A stretch of DNA of 64,000 nucleotides, from the NCBI RefSeq assembly GCF_003143515.1, contig NZ_CP029343.1, forward strand, positions 2,976,001 through 3,040,000, written 5' to 3'. The DNA is from Massilia oculi. Its GTDB lineage: Bacteria > Pseudomonadota > Gammaproteobacteria > Burkholderiales > Burkholderiaceae_D. The position numbers and the translations under genes are program-made. Of this stretch, positions 28,256-39,290 are shown piece after piece; positions within the stretch are counted from its first letter, which is position 1; the number at the start of each line of letters is the position of its first letter. Below the pieces are notes generated by a model. It made no database searches and was not told the origin of the DNA. It saw nothing but the letters and a program-made list of their open reading frames with translations.

Positions 28256-29746
28256 TTATTCCATTGCCATGCCGGCAAAATTCTCGTCCAGCCAGGCGCC
28301 CAGCGTCTCGTTTCCCGGGCCGTCGAGATGCGGCAGCATCGCGGCGTACCAGGCGCGACCCTCGTCCTGGTCCAGGGCCGCGCGGACGATGGGCAGGCTG
28401 TTCTGCAGGAAGGTGCCGAAGAGGGGAATGCGGCGCACGAACAGCAAGGTAGGATCAAGGCAACCCAGGCCCGTGTAGAGCGCGCGCATCTGCTCGAGAT
28501 ACGGCATCGCCCGGGCCGCCTGGCCGCACTGGGTCAGGGCCGAGATGAAGCTGGTCACGATCTGCGGGTCCGGCATCTCGCGCGAAGCGGCATTGCGTTC
28601 ACGCGCCCAGGCGATCCACGCTTCGCCGCGCGCCGTGTCGCCCGTCATGGCGCAGCAGCATCCGGTTTGCAGGGCATTGAATGCGCTCGGCTCTTCGTCG
28701 CACAAGGCATTCCAGTAGTGCAGCGATTCGGCCCAGCGCCCCAGGCCCGCGCTGGCCATCGCGCACAGGCGGAACGCATCGATGCGCAAGCCGTCCCGCG
28801 TCGCTGCCGTATGGGGCATGGCACCGGCCAGCGCTTCGTCCAGGCGGCCGGCGCCGAGATGGCCGATGGCGTCGGCCAGTTCCGGCGTGTCGGCCGGCGC
28901 CTGTCCGGGTTCCATTGCGGTCGGTGCGCTGCATTCCTCGACGATCCGTTCTGCATCCATGCCCGGCAGGCGCAGGTAGGCGATGACCGGGCGCGTGGTC
29001 TTCTTTTCCTTGTTTGCGTCGCGCTCGACCTGCACGTTGTCGATCGAGACGAACGGATCTCCTTCAGTGCGGTACAGCGTCACCGTGCTGTAGCGCGCGG
29101 CGTCCGCCCCGACGCTGTCGCCGAGGATCGAGAACAGTTCGCCCGGCGCGGTTTCCAGCCGGTGCACGACGACGTGCGGTTCCTCGATCCAGGCGAATCT
29201 GCGCGGCAGCTCGAACGGCGTCGCCCAGCGGCCGCTTCGCTCGCAGAACGGTTCTTCGGCCGCGCCGCGCGCCAGCGACCTGGGCAAGGTGGTCATCAGG
29301 ATGAACTCGACGATCCAGCCGGCGACGAGCGCGCTGCCCTCGATCCGCATCCCCGCGACGCGGCGCACTTCGTTCTCCGCCAGCACCATCCCGAAGCGCC
29401 ACATGTCCTGCGGAGCCGCGAGCAGCGAAGCGAAGCCGCCCGCGTCGGCGATGGCAAGCCAGGCGGCCCAGTGGGCGTACCAGCCGGCGACGCCGATCGC
29501 CAGGCCCAACCTGCCCATCCACATGGGGTTGCGCGCCTTCGCCTGGCGCGCCACCTGGCGCGCGGCCACGCCCATGACGAGCGCGAAGACGCCCATGGCA
29601 AACCAGTCGACCAGGACGAGCGGCGAATGGATCGTCAGCCAGGCATACAGCCAGGCCGGGATGACGACCAGCAGCGCGCAGGCTCCCGTCGAGACGATTG
29701 CCTGCGCCGGCAGGCGGCCCGACGGCACGTAATAGGGGGAGTTCAT
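28256..29746 (-). CDS. T6SS-linked membrane protein with helical-repeat C-terminus
   Basis: A 496-residue protein I do not recognise. The first ~105 residues hold about three membrane segments (ACALLVVIPAWLYAWLTI, VDWFAMGVFALVMGVAARQV, and LGLAIGVAGWYAHWAAWLAI). A soluble middle portion follows, and the last ~190 residues are Ala-rich helical pairs like TPR/Sel1-type repeats (FRLCAMASAGLGRWAESLHY, LEQMRALYTGLGCLDPTLLF). It overlaps the preceding gene by four bases and is the last gene of the tssK-PAAR unit, so it is likely a T6SS accessory. Confidence 0.75.
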   Translation of the reverse strand: MNSPYYVPSGRLPAQAIVSTGACALLVVIPAWLYAWLTIHSPLVLVDWFAMGVFALVMGVAARQVARQAKARNPMWMGRLGLAIGVAGWYAHWAAWLAIADAGGFASLLAAPQDMWRFGMVLAENEVRRVAGMRIEGSALVAGWIVEFILMTTLPRSLARGAAEEPFCERSGRWATPFELPRRFAWIEEPHVVVHRLETAPGELFSILGDSVGADAARYSTVTLYRTEGDPFVSIDNVQVERDANKEKKTTRPVIAYLRLPGMDAERIVEECSAPTAMEPGQAPADTPELADAIGHLGAGRLDEALAGAMPHTAATRDGLRIDAFRLCAMASAGLGRWAESLHYWNALCDEEPSAFNALQTGCCCAMTGDTARGEAWIAWARERNAASREMPDPQIVTSFISALTQCGQAARAMPYLEQMRALYTGLGCLDPTLLFVRRIPLFGTFLQNSLPIVRAALDQDEGRAWYAAMLPHLDGPGNETLGAWLDENFAGMAME

Positions 29747-31002
29747 GGCGCGTCCTCCAGCTTGGGAGCGGGGCGGACCAGGGCCAGCGTCCGCAGGTCC
29801 GGTGCGTCGTTGCCCACGCAGAGCAGCGGCGCATCGTGTTCGAGCGCGGCGTGCGCGGCCAGCGCCAGCGCGGCGACGAAGGGCACGTCGCCGCATGCGC
29901 CGCAGGCCGGGCCGAGGCGGACGATGTCGCTGGCGTTGTCGAGGTGCGGCGTGGTGGCGCCGCCGAACTCCATCAGTTCGAGCGCGTGGCGCGTGTCGGC
30001 GCCGGCGTCGGCGACGACCATGGCGATGGCGGCCGGCGCGATCGCCGCGCCCTGCAGCAGGCGCTCGGCAAGGGTGTTCAGGCGCTGTGGCGACAGGCGT
30101 TTGAGGCTGGCGGATGCCGGATCGCAGGCCTCGGCTTCCAGGCTGAGGTGGACAATGCCGGCGCCGTCCGCGGCCGGCGCCAGCAGCAGCCCGGCCGCGC
30201 CTTCGCCGGGGATGCGGCCGCGCGGGCGAAAGGAGGTGAACAGCGTGCCATTGGCCGACCAGCGGTCGACCGTCTCCTGGCCGACGTGGGAGCAGAACGC
30301 GAGCAGGATCGTCGCGGTCGACGCCGATTTTCGTTCCGCCTTGTTCTCCGCCTGCTGTGCCAGCCGGGCAATGAGCGGCGCCGGGGCCGCCGGTTCGGCC
30401 AGGCCGATGCGCGCCGCGGGCCAGCCGCACCGCAGCAGCACCTGGCTGCACCACATCGACGCCGCCTGGCGGTGCTCGACCTGCCAGTCATCCGGCAGCG
30501 CCAAGGCCAGTTGCAGCGTCACAGGCGCGCCTTCGTCCGCGCCCAGCAGCCCTGCGGCGCGGTCGGCGAGCTCGCGCAGGACTGTCGTGCCAAGGACGAG
30601 TGCGCGCCACCCTTCGTCGCCGAAACGCGGCGCCGGCGCGGTGCAGCTGTCGAGCCAGTCGGCGATCTCTTCGCGCACCGCCTGGTCGCCGGCCTGTTCG
30701 CAGCGTGCGCTCATGACCGGTAAACCGTCGTCGTCGACCAGTTCGCGGTCGAGGTCGGCATCGACCTTGTTGGCGGCAAGCGCGGCGCCCAGTTCGTCGG
30801 CGGAGGCGCCGTGCGACGTGCACAGCGCGCCGGCGAGAATGGACAAGGTCGGGCAAGGTCGTTCCTGGACGGCGTCCTGCTGCACCGCCGGCGCGGTGGC
30901 GGCCTGCGCGACAGGCTGGCGCGCGAGCAGCCTGCCGCCGATGCGGCTGAGCCAGCCAGGGGACGGCGGCGCTGCGGTGGTCGTGGTCGTGGCGGTGGAC
31001 AT
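29743..31002 (-). CDS. T6SS-linked protein resembling a degenerate beta-ketoacyl synthase
   Basis: A 419-residue soluble protein. The N-terminal 50 residues are low-complexity; the rest has thiolase-fold features: PGEGAAGLLLAPA recalls the GEGAGALVLE segment of ketosynthases, and FGGATTPHLDNASDIVRLGP with ACGACGDVPFVAALALAA recalls the C-terminal glycine-rich region where the catalytic His lies. I do not see the Cys-His-His triad in its usual context, so a non-catalytic role is likely. It starts four bases after the PAAR gene and overlaps the next gene by four bases. Confidence 0.6.
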   Translation of the reverse strand: MSTATTTTTAAPPSPGWLSRIGGRLLARQPVAQAATAPAVQQDAVQERPCPTLSILAGALCTSHGASADELGAALAANKVDADLDRELVDDDGLPVMSARCEQAGDQAVREEIADWLDSCTAPAPRFGDEGWRALVLGTTVLRELADRAAGLLGADEGAPVTLQLALALPDDWQVEHRQAASMWCSQVLLRCGWPAARIGLAEPAAPAPLIARLAQQAENKAERKSASTATILLAFCSHVGQETVDRWSANGTLFTSFRPRGRIPGEGAAGLLLAPAADGAGIVHLSLEAEACDPASASLKRLSPQRLNTLAERLLQGAAIAPAAIAMVVADAGADTRHALELMEFGGATTPHLDNASDIVRLGPACGACGDVPFVAALALAAHAALEHDAPLLCVGNDAPDLRTLALVRPAPKLEDAP

Positions 31003-31006
31003 GGGC

Positions 31007-31270
31007 TCAGACCTGGTCGATGGTGGTTTGCTGGCCGGCGATCAGCGTCGCGCCGCAGGCGGTCTTGTCGCCATGCCGCGCCGCCGCCTTGCCGTCGACG
31101 ATCAGGGTCGCATCGCCTTCGACGATCGGCCCGGGGCCGTGCTTGGGGCAGCTCGTCCTGTCGCCCATGCGGGCGATGCCGACGCCGTCGATATCGCTGT
31201 TGGGTGAGGCTTCCAGCACGACGCCGCCGTGCGAGGTCTTGTCGCCGAGTCTGATCAGTGCTCCTGCCAT
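31007..31270 (-). CDS. PAAR-domain T6SS spike-tip protein
   Basis: An 87-residue single-domain PAAR protein: ALIRLGDKTSHGGVVLEASP, DGVGIARMGDRTSC with PKHGPGPIVEGD, then VDGKAAARHGDKTACGATLI. His and Cys residues fit the zinc site of the cone. PAAR proteins cap the VgrG spike and can carry effectors; none is fused here. Eighteen bases after tssK. Confidence 0.95.
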   Translation of the reverse strand: MAGALIRLGDKTSHGGVVLEASPNSDIDGVGIARMGDRTSCPKHGPGPIVEGDATLIVDGKAAARHGDKTACGATLIAGQQTTIDQV

Positions 31271-31288
31271 GGTTGTTTTCCTCCTTTT

Positions 31289-32629
31289 TCAGGACATCAC
31301 CGCCAGCAGCTCGAGCCTGAGCTCCTTCATGCCGGCCGGGACGTAGATCGAGATCGACTGCGCCTTGAGCATGCGCTCGTACATCGGTCCTTTCGCCTCG
31401 AGGATGAAGTAGCAGGTATCGGGCCGCACCGGGATCGCCGCCGGCGGCTGCGGCGTGTACTGCAGGCGCACGCCGGGCAGGGCCGAGAGCACGAATTTCT
31501 CGACGTCGTCGGGGGCGCCGACCTTGAAGCGCAGCGGCGCCACGTCGACCAGTTCCAGCGCCGGGATGTCGGCCGAGACGGCGATGTAGAAGGTGGTGTC
31601 GTCGTCGATCTTGCCCGAGTCGAGCATGCCGATGTGGTAGCACGGCCGCACCTCGTTCAGGGCGATGCCGAAATACTTGGCCGAGATGACGGTGTCGAGC
31701 AGCTCGCGGACGATCTGGTGCAGCCTGGCGAAGGCGGGGCCGGGATCGTGGTGCTGGTAAGCAGGCAGGTCGGACAGGGTCCAGCTCTTGGAAAAGGTCA
31801 TCAGGCCGCCGGCCACGTCCAGCAGCGCCTCGAACAGGCGTTCGGGGTGCAGGGCCGGCTGGTTGAAGTGGTGCGACAGCGCCGCATAGGCCGAACTGGC
31901 CGTGTGCAGCAGCCAGAACGACGACATGTCGCCGGAGCGGAATTCGATCACGTTGCGGGTCGGCTCGCGGTGATGGCCGTACAGCGCGCCGACCTTGGCC
32001 TGCAGCGCGTCGAGCAGGCGGCGCAGCTGCTGGAACAGGACCGGGGCGGCGCCCAGCGACATCGACGGCGGCACCAGCGCCGGATCGAGCTCGAAGCCGC
32101 CGGTGGCGATTCTACGCACGCGCAGCAGGGGAAAGTGGACGTAGGCGTCGCGCGGCTCGAATTCGGACACCAGGCGCAGCGCACGCTTCAGGTAGGCCAG
32201 TTGCACCGGCGCCGCCTGCGTGTAGAGGTCGGGCGTCTCTTCGTTGGCCTGCATGAAGCGCGTCGTGTTCGCTGCCTGCCCCGGCTGGACGAAGTTGGCG
32301 TTGAAGGGCTTCAGTCCCGGCAGCGCCGCGTAGTACGTCACTGCCTGCACCGACTGCTGCAGGCCGCTCAGGTCGACGGTGCCGGGCAGCTCGTCGAGGC
32401 CGGGCGCCTCGTACAGCTCGCCGTCCTGGAAGCGCAGCGACAGTCGCTGCACGCGCAGCATGCCGCTGGCGAGCGCTTCGCGGTCGATCTCGAGCTGCTC
32501 GACCCCCCATGCATAGGGGTGCGCCGCCCTGACCCCCTTGTACAGGCAATGCTCGTGATAGGCGTCCTGGCGCTGGAAATGCTGCGGGCGCAGCAGCAGG
32601 CCTTCGCCCCAGAGGACTTTGCTGGTCAT
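31289..32629 (-). CDS. tssK: T6SS baseplate protein TssK
   Basis: A 446-residue TssK of normal length, the trimeric adaptor that ties the baseplate to the membrane complex. The opening KVLWGEGLLLRPQHFQRQDA is the family signature, with HIGMLDSGKIDDDTTFYIAV and GAPDDVEKFVLSALPGVRL further on. It heads a minus-strand unit with the PAAR and two accessory genes and is divergent from tssE across 158 bp. Confidence 0.97.
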   Translation of the reverse strand: MTSKVLWGEGLLLRPQHFQRQDAYHEHCLYKGVRAAHPYAWGVEQLEIDREALASGMLRVQRLSLRFQDGELYEAPGLDELPGTVDLSGLQQSVQAVTYYAALPGLKPFNANFVQPGQAANTTRFMQANEETPDLYTQAAPVQLAYLKRALRLVSEFEPRDAYVHFPLLRVRRIATGGFELDPALVPPSMSLGAAPVLFQQLRRLLDALQAKVGALYGHHREPTRNVIEFRSGDMSSFWLLHTASSAYAALSHHFNQPALHPERLFEALLDVAGGLMTFSKSWTLSDLPAYQHHDPGPAFARLHQIVRELLDTVISAKYFGIALNEVRPCYHIGMLDSGKIDDDTTFYIAVSADIPALELVDVAPLRFKVGAPDDVEKFVLSALPGVRLQYTPQPPAAIPVRPDTCYFILEAKGPMYERMLKAQSISIYVPAGMKELRLELLAVMS

Positions 32630-32787
32630 GGCTGTCGTTCCTTCCGCTTGTTCTTTGCGAAAGGAAACGATAACGACGAGATGCTGTTGCGCATGTGAAC
32701 TTGATCAAAGGTTGGCACTGAACGCCGTGGCAACATGCGATTGGTTTTCAGTACGCAACACGGGCTTGTGCCAAGGAGGGGGGATCG

Positions 32788-33324
32788 ATGAAAGGATTCA
32801 CGCCGGACCTGTTCGACCGCCTGCTCGGCCAGCCGCTGCGCAATGGCGTGGCGGTCGCGCGTCTGAACGTCGAGGAACTGAAGGATGCGGTGGCGCGCGA
32901 CCTCGAAGCGCTGCTCAACACGCGCTCGACCATCCAGGACGGCGCACTGGCCGTCTTTCCCGAATGCGGCAGGTCGATGGTCGGCTATGGGCTGTGCGAC
33001 TTCGCCGACCGTTCGCTGTCCAGTCCAACCGACCGCGCCCATATCTGTACCTGCATCGAAAACACCATCGCGCGCCACGAGCCGCGGCTGCAGAAGGTGA
33101 AGGCGCTGCTCGAGATGCAGGACGATGGCGGCGCGCCGTCGGTCAACCGCCTGAGTTTCTCGATCACGGCGGTGCTGGTGGGGAGCATGTCGGAGGAGCC
33201 GGTCAACTTCGACGCCGTGCTGCAGCCGTCCACGCTCCAGTACAGCATCCGCAAGGCCGGCCGCGCGGGAGCGGGCAGTGCCGCCGGCGTGGCGGCGGCA
33301 TCATCGGCAACGGCGGGAGCCTGA
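32788..33324 (+). CDS. tssE: T6SS baseplate protein TssE (gp25-like)
   Basis: A 178-residue gp25-like protein: GFTPDLFDRLLGQ, the long helix VEELKDAVARDLEALLNTRS and VGYGLCDFADRSLSSPTDRA, the usual TssE pattern. The C-terminus has a 25-residue Ala/Gly/Ser-rich tail not expected in the family. GGAGGGG precedes the ATG. The stop is one base before the tssF start codon, so the two are coupled. Confidence 0.95.
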   Translation: MKGFTPDLFDRLLGQPLRNGVAVARLNVEELKDAVARDLEALLNTRSTIQDGALAVFPECGRSMVGYGLCDFADRSLSSPTDRAHICTCIENTIARHEPRLQKVKALLEMQDDGGAPSVNRLSFSITAVLVGSMSEEPVNFDAVLQPSTLQYSIRKAGRAGAGSAAGVAAASSATAGA

Positions 33325-33325
33325 G

Positions 33326-35167
33326 TTGGACCGCCTGCTGCCCTATTACGAAAGCGAACTGGCCTACCTGCGGCGCAACCTGCGCGAATTCGCCGAGCGC
33401 TATCCACGCATCGCCGGCCGCCTGTCGATGAGCGGCGAAGTATGCGAAGACCCGCACACCGAACGCATGATCGAGTCGTTCGCCTTCCTCAACGCGCGCA
33501 TCGCCAAGCGCCTGGACGACGACTATCCCGAGTTCACCGAGGCGCTGTTCGACGTGCTGTATCCGCATTACCTGCGGCCCTTTCCATCGTGCTCGATCGC
33601 GCGCCTGGACGTCGCCGCCGCGGCCAAACAACAGACCACGGTGAGCACCATCCCGCGCGGCACCAGGCTGACCACGCGCCCGGTGCGCGGCGTGACCTGC
33701 ATCTTCCGCACCGTGTACCCGGTCGCGATGGCGCCGCTGGTCCTTAGCCGCGCGGTGTTTTCGCCGATCATTCACGCGCCGGATGCGGTGCTCCTGCCGC
33801 CCGGCGCCGGCGCGAGCGTCAGCCTGTCCTTGAGCGTCACTTGCGAAGGTGGCGGCGTCGAGGCGATCGACCTGCCGGCGCTGCGCCTGTTCCTCGATGG
33901 CGAACCCTCGTTCTGCGCGGCCCTGCGCGACGCGCTGCTGGCGCGCACGGTCGCCGCCTATGCGCAGCCCGAGGGCGGCCACTGGATCGCCCTGCCGGCG
34001 CTGCCCGTGCGCGCCGCCGGCTTCGTCGAGGACGACGCGCTGATCGATTTCCCGGCCCGTTCCCACACCGCCTACCGGCTGCTGACCGAATACTTCTGCT
34101 TTCCCGAGAAGTTCAACTTCGTCGACCTCGACCTGGCGCTGCTGGCGCGCAGCCTGCCCGCGGGCACGCGCCGCCTCACCGTGCACCTGGCCCTGAACGG
34201 GATCCGCAGCGACTCGAACCTGGCGCGCATGCTGTCCAACCTTTCGACCAACAACCTGGTGGCGGGCTGCACGCCGGTGATCAACCTGTTCGCCCAGCGC
34301 GGCGAACCGATCCGCCTGACCCATGCCACGGCCAGCTATCCGGTACTGGCCGATGCGCGCCGCGCCTATGCCTACGAGGTCAACGCGATCGACGAGGTCA
34401 ACCTGGTGCGCCAGACGCCGCAGGGCGAGACGGTGGTGCGGTTCCAGCCCTTTTATTCGCTCAAGCATGCGCAGACGCCCGAGCGGAACGGGCATTACTG
34501 GGCCATGCACCGCGACGACACGATGGCCGAGCGCAGCCCGGGCTTCGAGACCCGGATATCGATCGTCGACATCGACTTCGACCCGGCCGACGTCGAGACC
34601 ACGACCCTGAACCTGGAGCTGACCTGCACCAACCGCGACTTGCCGCAACTGCTCAGCTACGGCCAACCGGGCGGCGACCTGTTCCTCGAAGGGGGATCGG
34701 GCGTGCGCGAGATTTCCTTCCTGCGCAAACCCAGCCCCACCTGGCGCTTCGCGCGCGGACGCAGCGCGCACTGGCGCCTGATCTCGCTGCTTTCACTCAA
34801 CCACCTGTCGCTGGCCGACGGCGGCGTCGAGGCCTTCCGCGAGATGCTGGCGCTGCACGACTTGCCGCGTTCGGCGGCGTCGACGCGCCAGGTCGGCGGC
34901 ATCGGTGCGATCGCCTATGTGCCCACCAGCGCCTGGCTGTCCGGGAACCCCTTCAACTGCCTGGTGCGCGGGGTCGAGGTGCGCATCGCGATCGACGAGG
35001 AGGCGTTCGTGGGAAGCGGCATCCATGCCTTCGCCCACATCGTCGAGCGCTTCCTGGCGCTGTACGTGCACGCCAACAGCTTCACCCAGCTGGTGATCGT
35101 GTCCCACCGATCCGGAGAGGAGTTGCTGCGATGCGGGCCGAGAAGCGGCGAACTGAGTCTCCTGTAA
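33326..35167 (+). CDS. tssF: T6SS baseplate protein TssF
   Basis: A 613-residue TssF of normal length, starting at a TTG one base after the tssE stop (DRLLPYYESELAYLRRNLRE follows, the family opening). PHTERMIESFAFLNARIAKR and LDDDYPEFTEALFDVLYPHY are also diagnostic. TssF forms the baseplate wedge with TssG. The end overlaps tssG by 37 bp. Confidence 0.97.
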   Translation: MDRLLPYYESELAYLRRNLREFAERYPRIAGRLSMSGEVCEDPHTERMIESFAFLNARIAKRLDDDYPEFTEALFDVLYPHYLRPFPSCSIARLDVAAAAKQQTTVSTIPRGTRLTTRPVRGVTCIFRTVYPVAMAPLVLSRAVFSPIIHAPDAVLLPPGAGASVSLSLSVTCEGGGVEAIDLPALRLFLDGEPSFCAALRDALLARTVAAYAQPEGGHWIALPALPVRAAGFVEDDALIDFPARSHTAYRLLTEYFCFPEKFNFVDLDLALLARSLPAGTRRLTVHLALNGIRSDSNLARMLSNLSTNNLVAGCTPVINLFAQRGEPIRLTHATASYPVLADARRAYAYEVNAIDEVNLVRQTPQGETVVRFQPFYSLKHAQTPERNGHYWAMHRDDTMAERSPGFETRISIVDIDFDPADVETTTLNLELTCTNRDLPQLLSYGQPGGDLFLEGGSGVREISFLRKPSPTWRFARGRSAHWRLISLLSLNHLSLADGGVEAFREMLALHDLPRSAASTRQVGGIGAIAYVPTSAWLSGNPFNCLVRGVEVRIAIDEEAFVGSGIHAFAHIVERFLALYVHANSFTQLVIVSHRSGEELLRCGPRSGELSLL

Positions 35168-36249
35168 TCGAACGCCTGCTGCGCGAGCCGTGGCGCTTCG
35201 AGTTCTTCCAGGCGGTGCGCGTGCTCGAGCTGTGGCTCAAGCGCCGCGGCCTGGATCCGCATGGCCTGGTGGCCGACATGCTGCGGTTCCGGAACACCCT
35301 CTCCCTGGGTTTCCCGGCCAGCCAGCTCGAAGCCATCGAGCCCGAGCTGCGCGACCTCGAGGTCGGCATGCCCTTCGAGCTGCCGGTCGACGCCGCCGCG
35401 TTGGGCGAGGCGGTGCGCGAAGGGACCTTGCGCCGCGTGCACCTGACCCCCGCCTTCATGGGCCTGCTGGGCGCGCATGGCGTGCTGCCGGCCCACTATA
35501 CCGAGCGCATCGCCGAGCACGGGGCGCGCCACAAGAACGAGGAAGAGGACGATGGCCCGCGCGCCTTCCTGGACGCATTCTCGAACCGCTCGCTGGCGCT
35601 GTTCTACGAAGCCTGGCGCAAGTACCGCTTGCCGTTCAAGTACCAGCTGGATGGCCAGGATGCCTTCCTGCCCCTGCTGCTGTCACTGGCCGGCCTCGGC
35701 GACGCCGCGCTGCGCCGGCGCCTGGCCGGCGCAGCCGACGGCGCCGTGCTGGACGAGTCGATCGGGTATTTCGCGGCCGCGATCCGGCACCAGGCGGTGT
35801 CCGCCGTGCAGCTGGCGCGGGTGCTGTCGGAATATTTCGGCGAACAGGTCGAGGCCGAGCAGTTCGTCGGCTCCTGGTACGACGTGCCGCCGGCGCAGCA
35901 GACCACGCTGGGCCAGGACAGCGCCGTTCTCGGCACGCGCGCGATCGCCGGCGCGCGCGTCTGGCAGCGCAGCCTGCGCCTGCGCCTGGTCGTGGGGCCG
36001 CTGGCGCATGCCGGCTTCCAGGGCTTCCTGCCGGGCGGCCTGGCGGCGCGGGCCCTCGGCAGCGTGCTGGCGCTGTTCACCGGCGTCGCGTTCGAATACG
36101 AGGTCGAGGTGGTGCTGCGCGCCGCCGACGTCCACAACACCACGCTGGACGAGCTGCATCCCGGCCGCCTCGGCTGGGACGCCTTCCTGGTGCTGGACGC
36201 CCCGCCGGGCGACCGCCACGACGTGCGCTATGCGCTGAACGCGGCCTGA
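35131..36249 (+). CDS. tssG: T6SS baseplate protein TssG
   Basis: A 372-residue TssG. The family opening PWRFEFFQAVRVLELWLKRR is followed by LRFRNTLSLGFPASQLEAIE and the central MGLLGAHGVLPAHYTERIAE. It begins 37 bases inside tssF after GGAGAGGAG, so translation is coupled. It partners TssF in the baseplate wedge. No further T6SS gene follows; a DUF2750 gene comes next. Confidence 0.97.
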   Translation: MRAEKRRTESPVIERLLREPWRFEFFQAVRVLELWLKRRGLDPHGLVADMLRFRNTLSLGFPASQLEAIEPELRDLEVGMPFELPVDAAALGEAVREGTLRRVHLTPAFMGLLGAHGVLPAHYTERIAEHGARHKNEEEDDGPRAFLDAFSNRSLALFYEAWRKYRLPFKYQLDGQDAFLPLLLSLAGLGDAALRRRLAGAADGAVLDESIGYFAAAIRHQAVSAVQLARVLSEYFGEQVEAEQFVGSWYDVPPAQQTTLGQDSAVLGTRAIAGARVWQRSLRLRLVVGPLAHAGFQGFLPGGLAARALGSVLALFTGVAFEYEVEVVLRAADVHNTTLDELHPGRLGWDAFLVLDAPPGDRHDVRYALNAA

Positions 36250-36339
36250 TTCGCTTGCGCGTCTGTCGAACGCACCACCGGCGCCCGATGGCGTATCCTG
36301 ATGATGTCAGGCTTTGCGCCTCAATGAACGGGAATGGTG

Positions 36340-36747
36340 ATGAGCGAACGTATCATCTCGGCGATCAAGCTGGGCGGCCAGCAACTGGCCGCCGTGGTCA
36401 CGCTGCCGGGGCCGGAGCGCTATGAGTATTTCATCAAGCGCGTCGCCGACGCGCGCGAAGTGTGGGGGCTGTACCAGGACGGCTGGGCCCTGGCCAAGAC
36501 GGACGACGGCACCCTGGTGTTTCCGATGTGGCCGGCGAGCGACTATGCCAGCCTGTGCGCCGAATACGAATGGGACGGTTATGACGCCCAGGCGTTCTCG
36601 CTCGAGGAACTGATCGACGAACTGCTGCCGCAGCTGGAAGAAGACCGGGTCTTGCCGGGCGTGTTCTATACCCCGGGCGACAAGGGCATCACGCCCAGCG
36701 TGGTCCAGCTGATCGGCGACCTCGAAGATGAGCTGAGGAGGACGTAG
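36340..36747 (+). CDS. DUF2750-family protein
   Basis: About 135 residues, cytoplasmic and acidic. RYEYFIKRVADAREVWGLYQ followed by DGWALAKTDDGTLVFPMWPA is the DUF2750 pattern. Function unknown; several family members lie near T6SS or immunity genes, but nothing here proves a link to the island 90 bp upstream. ATG 36340 has better spacing to GGGA than ATG 36334. It is convergent with the histidine kinase gene with three bases between them. Confidence 0.85.
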   Translation: MSERIISAIKLGGQQLAAVVTLPGPERYEYFIKRVADAREVWGLYQDGWALAKTDDGTLVFPMWPASDYASLCAEYEWDGYDAQAFSLEELIDELLPQLEEDRVLPGVFYTPGDKGITPSVVQLIGDLEDELRRT

Positions 36748-36750
36748 GCT

Positions 36751-39072
<2,322 letters not shown>

Positions 39073-39190
39073 CTGTCTGTTCCAGGTAAAACGTTATCTA
39101 TACCACAGCGGCGCAGTCAGTGGTATCCGCATCCGATGGCGGCGGGAGAATCTTGAAAATGCCGCGGAGAAAAGCAAGGGGGCCGACGCG

Positions 39191-39246
39191 CTGTCATCAA
39201 ACTGTGATCAAACCGTCACAAAGTGGTCATGTTGCCTTACTACTAT
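39191..39246 (+). promoter_or_regulatory. Tandem Pho boxes and -10 of phoX
   Basis: Four seven-base units, CTGTCAT (39191-39197), CTGTGAT (39202-39208), CCGTCAC (39213-39219) and TGGTCAT (39224-39230), are spaced by four bases each, the 11-bp periodicity of two adjacent PhoB-binding boxes. TACTAT at 39241-39246 is a -10 exactly 10 bp after the last unit, with no -35 needed. Confidence 0.9.
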
Positions 39247-39290
39247 TCAGTGGCTTTCCTTTCCCACACTAGAAAACAGGATCCACTTCC

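Noticed and set aside
27356..31207. 1283-codon plus-strand open frame across the T6SS accessory genes
   Set aside because: It has low-complexity Arg/Ser/Ala composition and lies opposite the clearly coding minus-strand KfrA, membrane, ketosynthase-like and PAAR genes. It is an artefact of high GC.
32700..32760. TGGCAC sequence upstream of tssE as a sigma-54 promoter
   Set aside because: There is no GC-containing -12 element at the required 10-base spacing after the GG.
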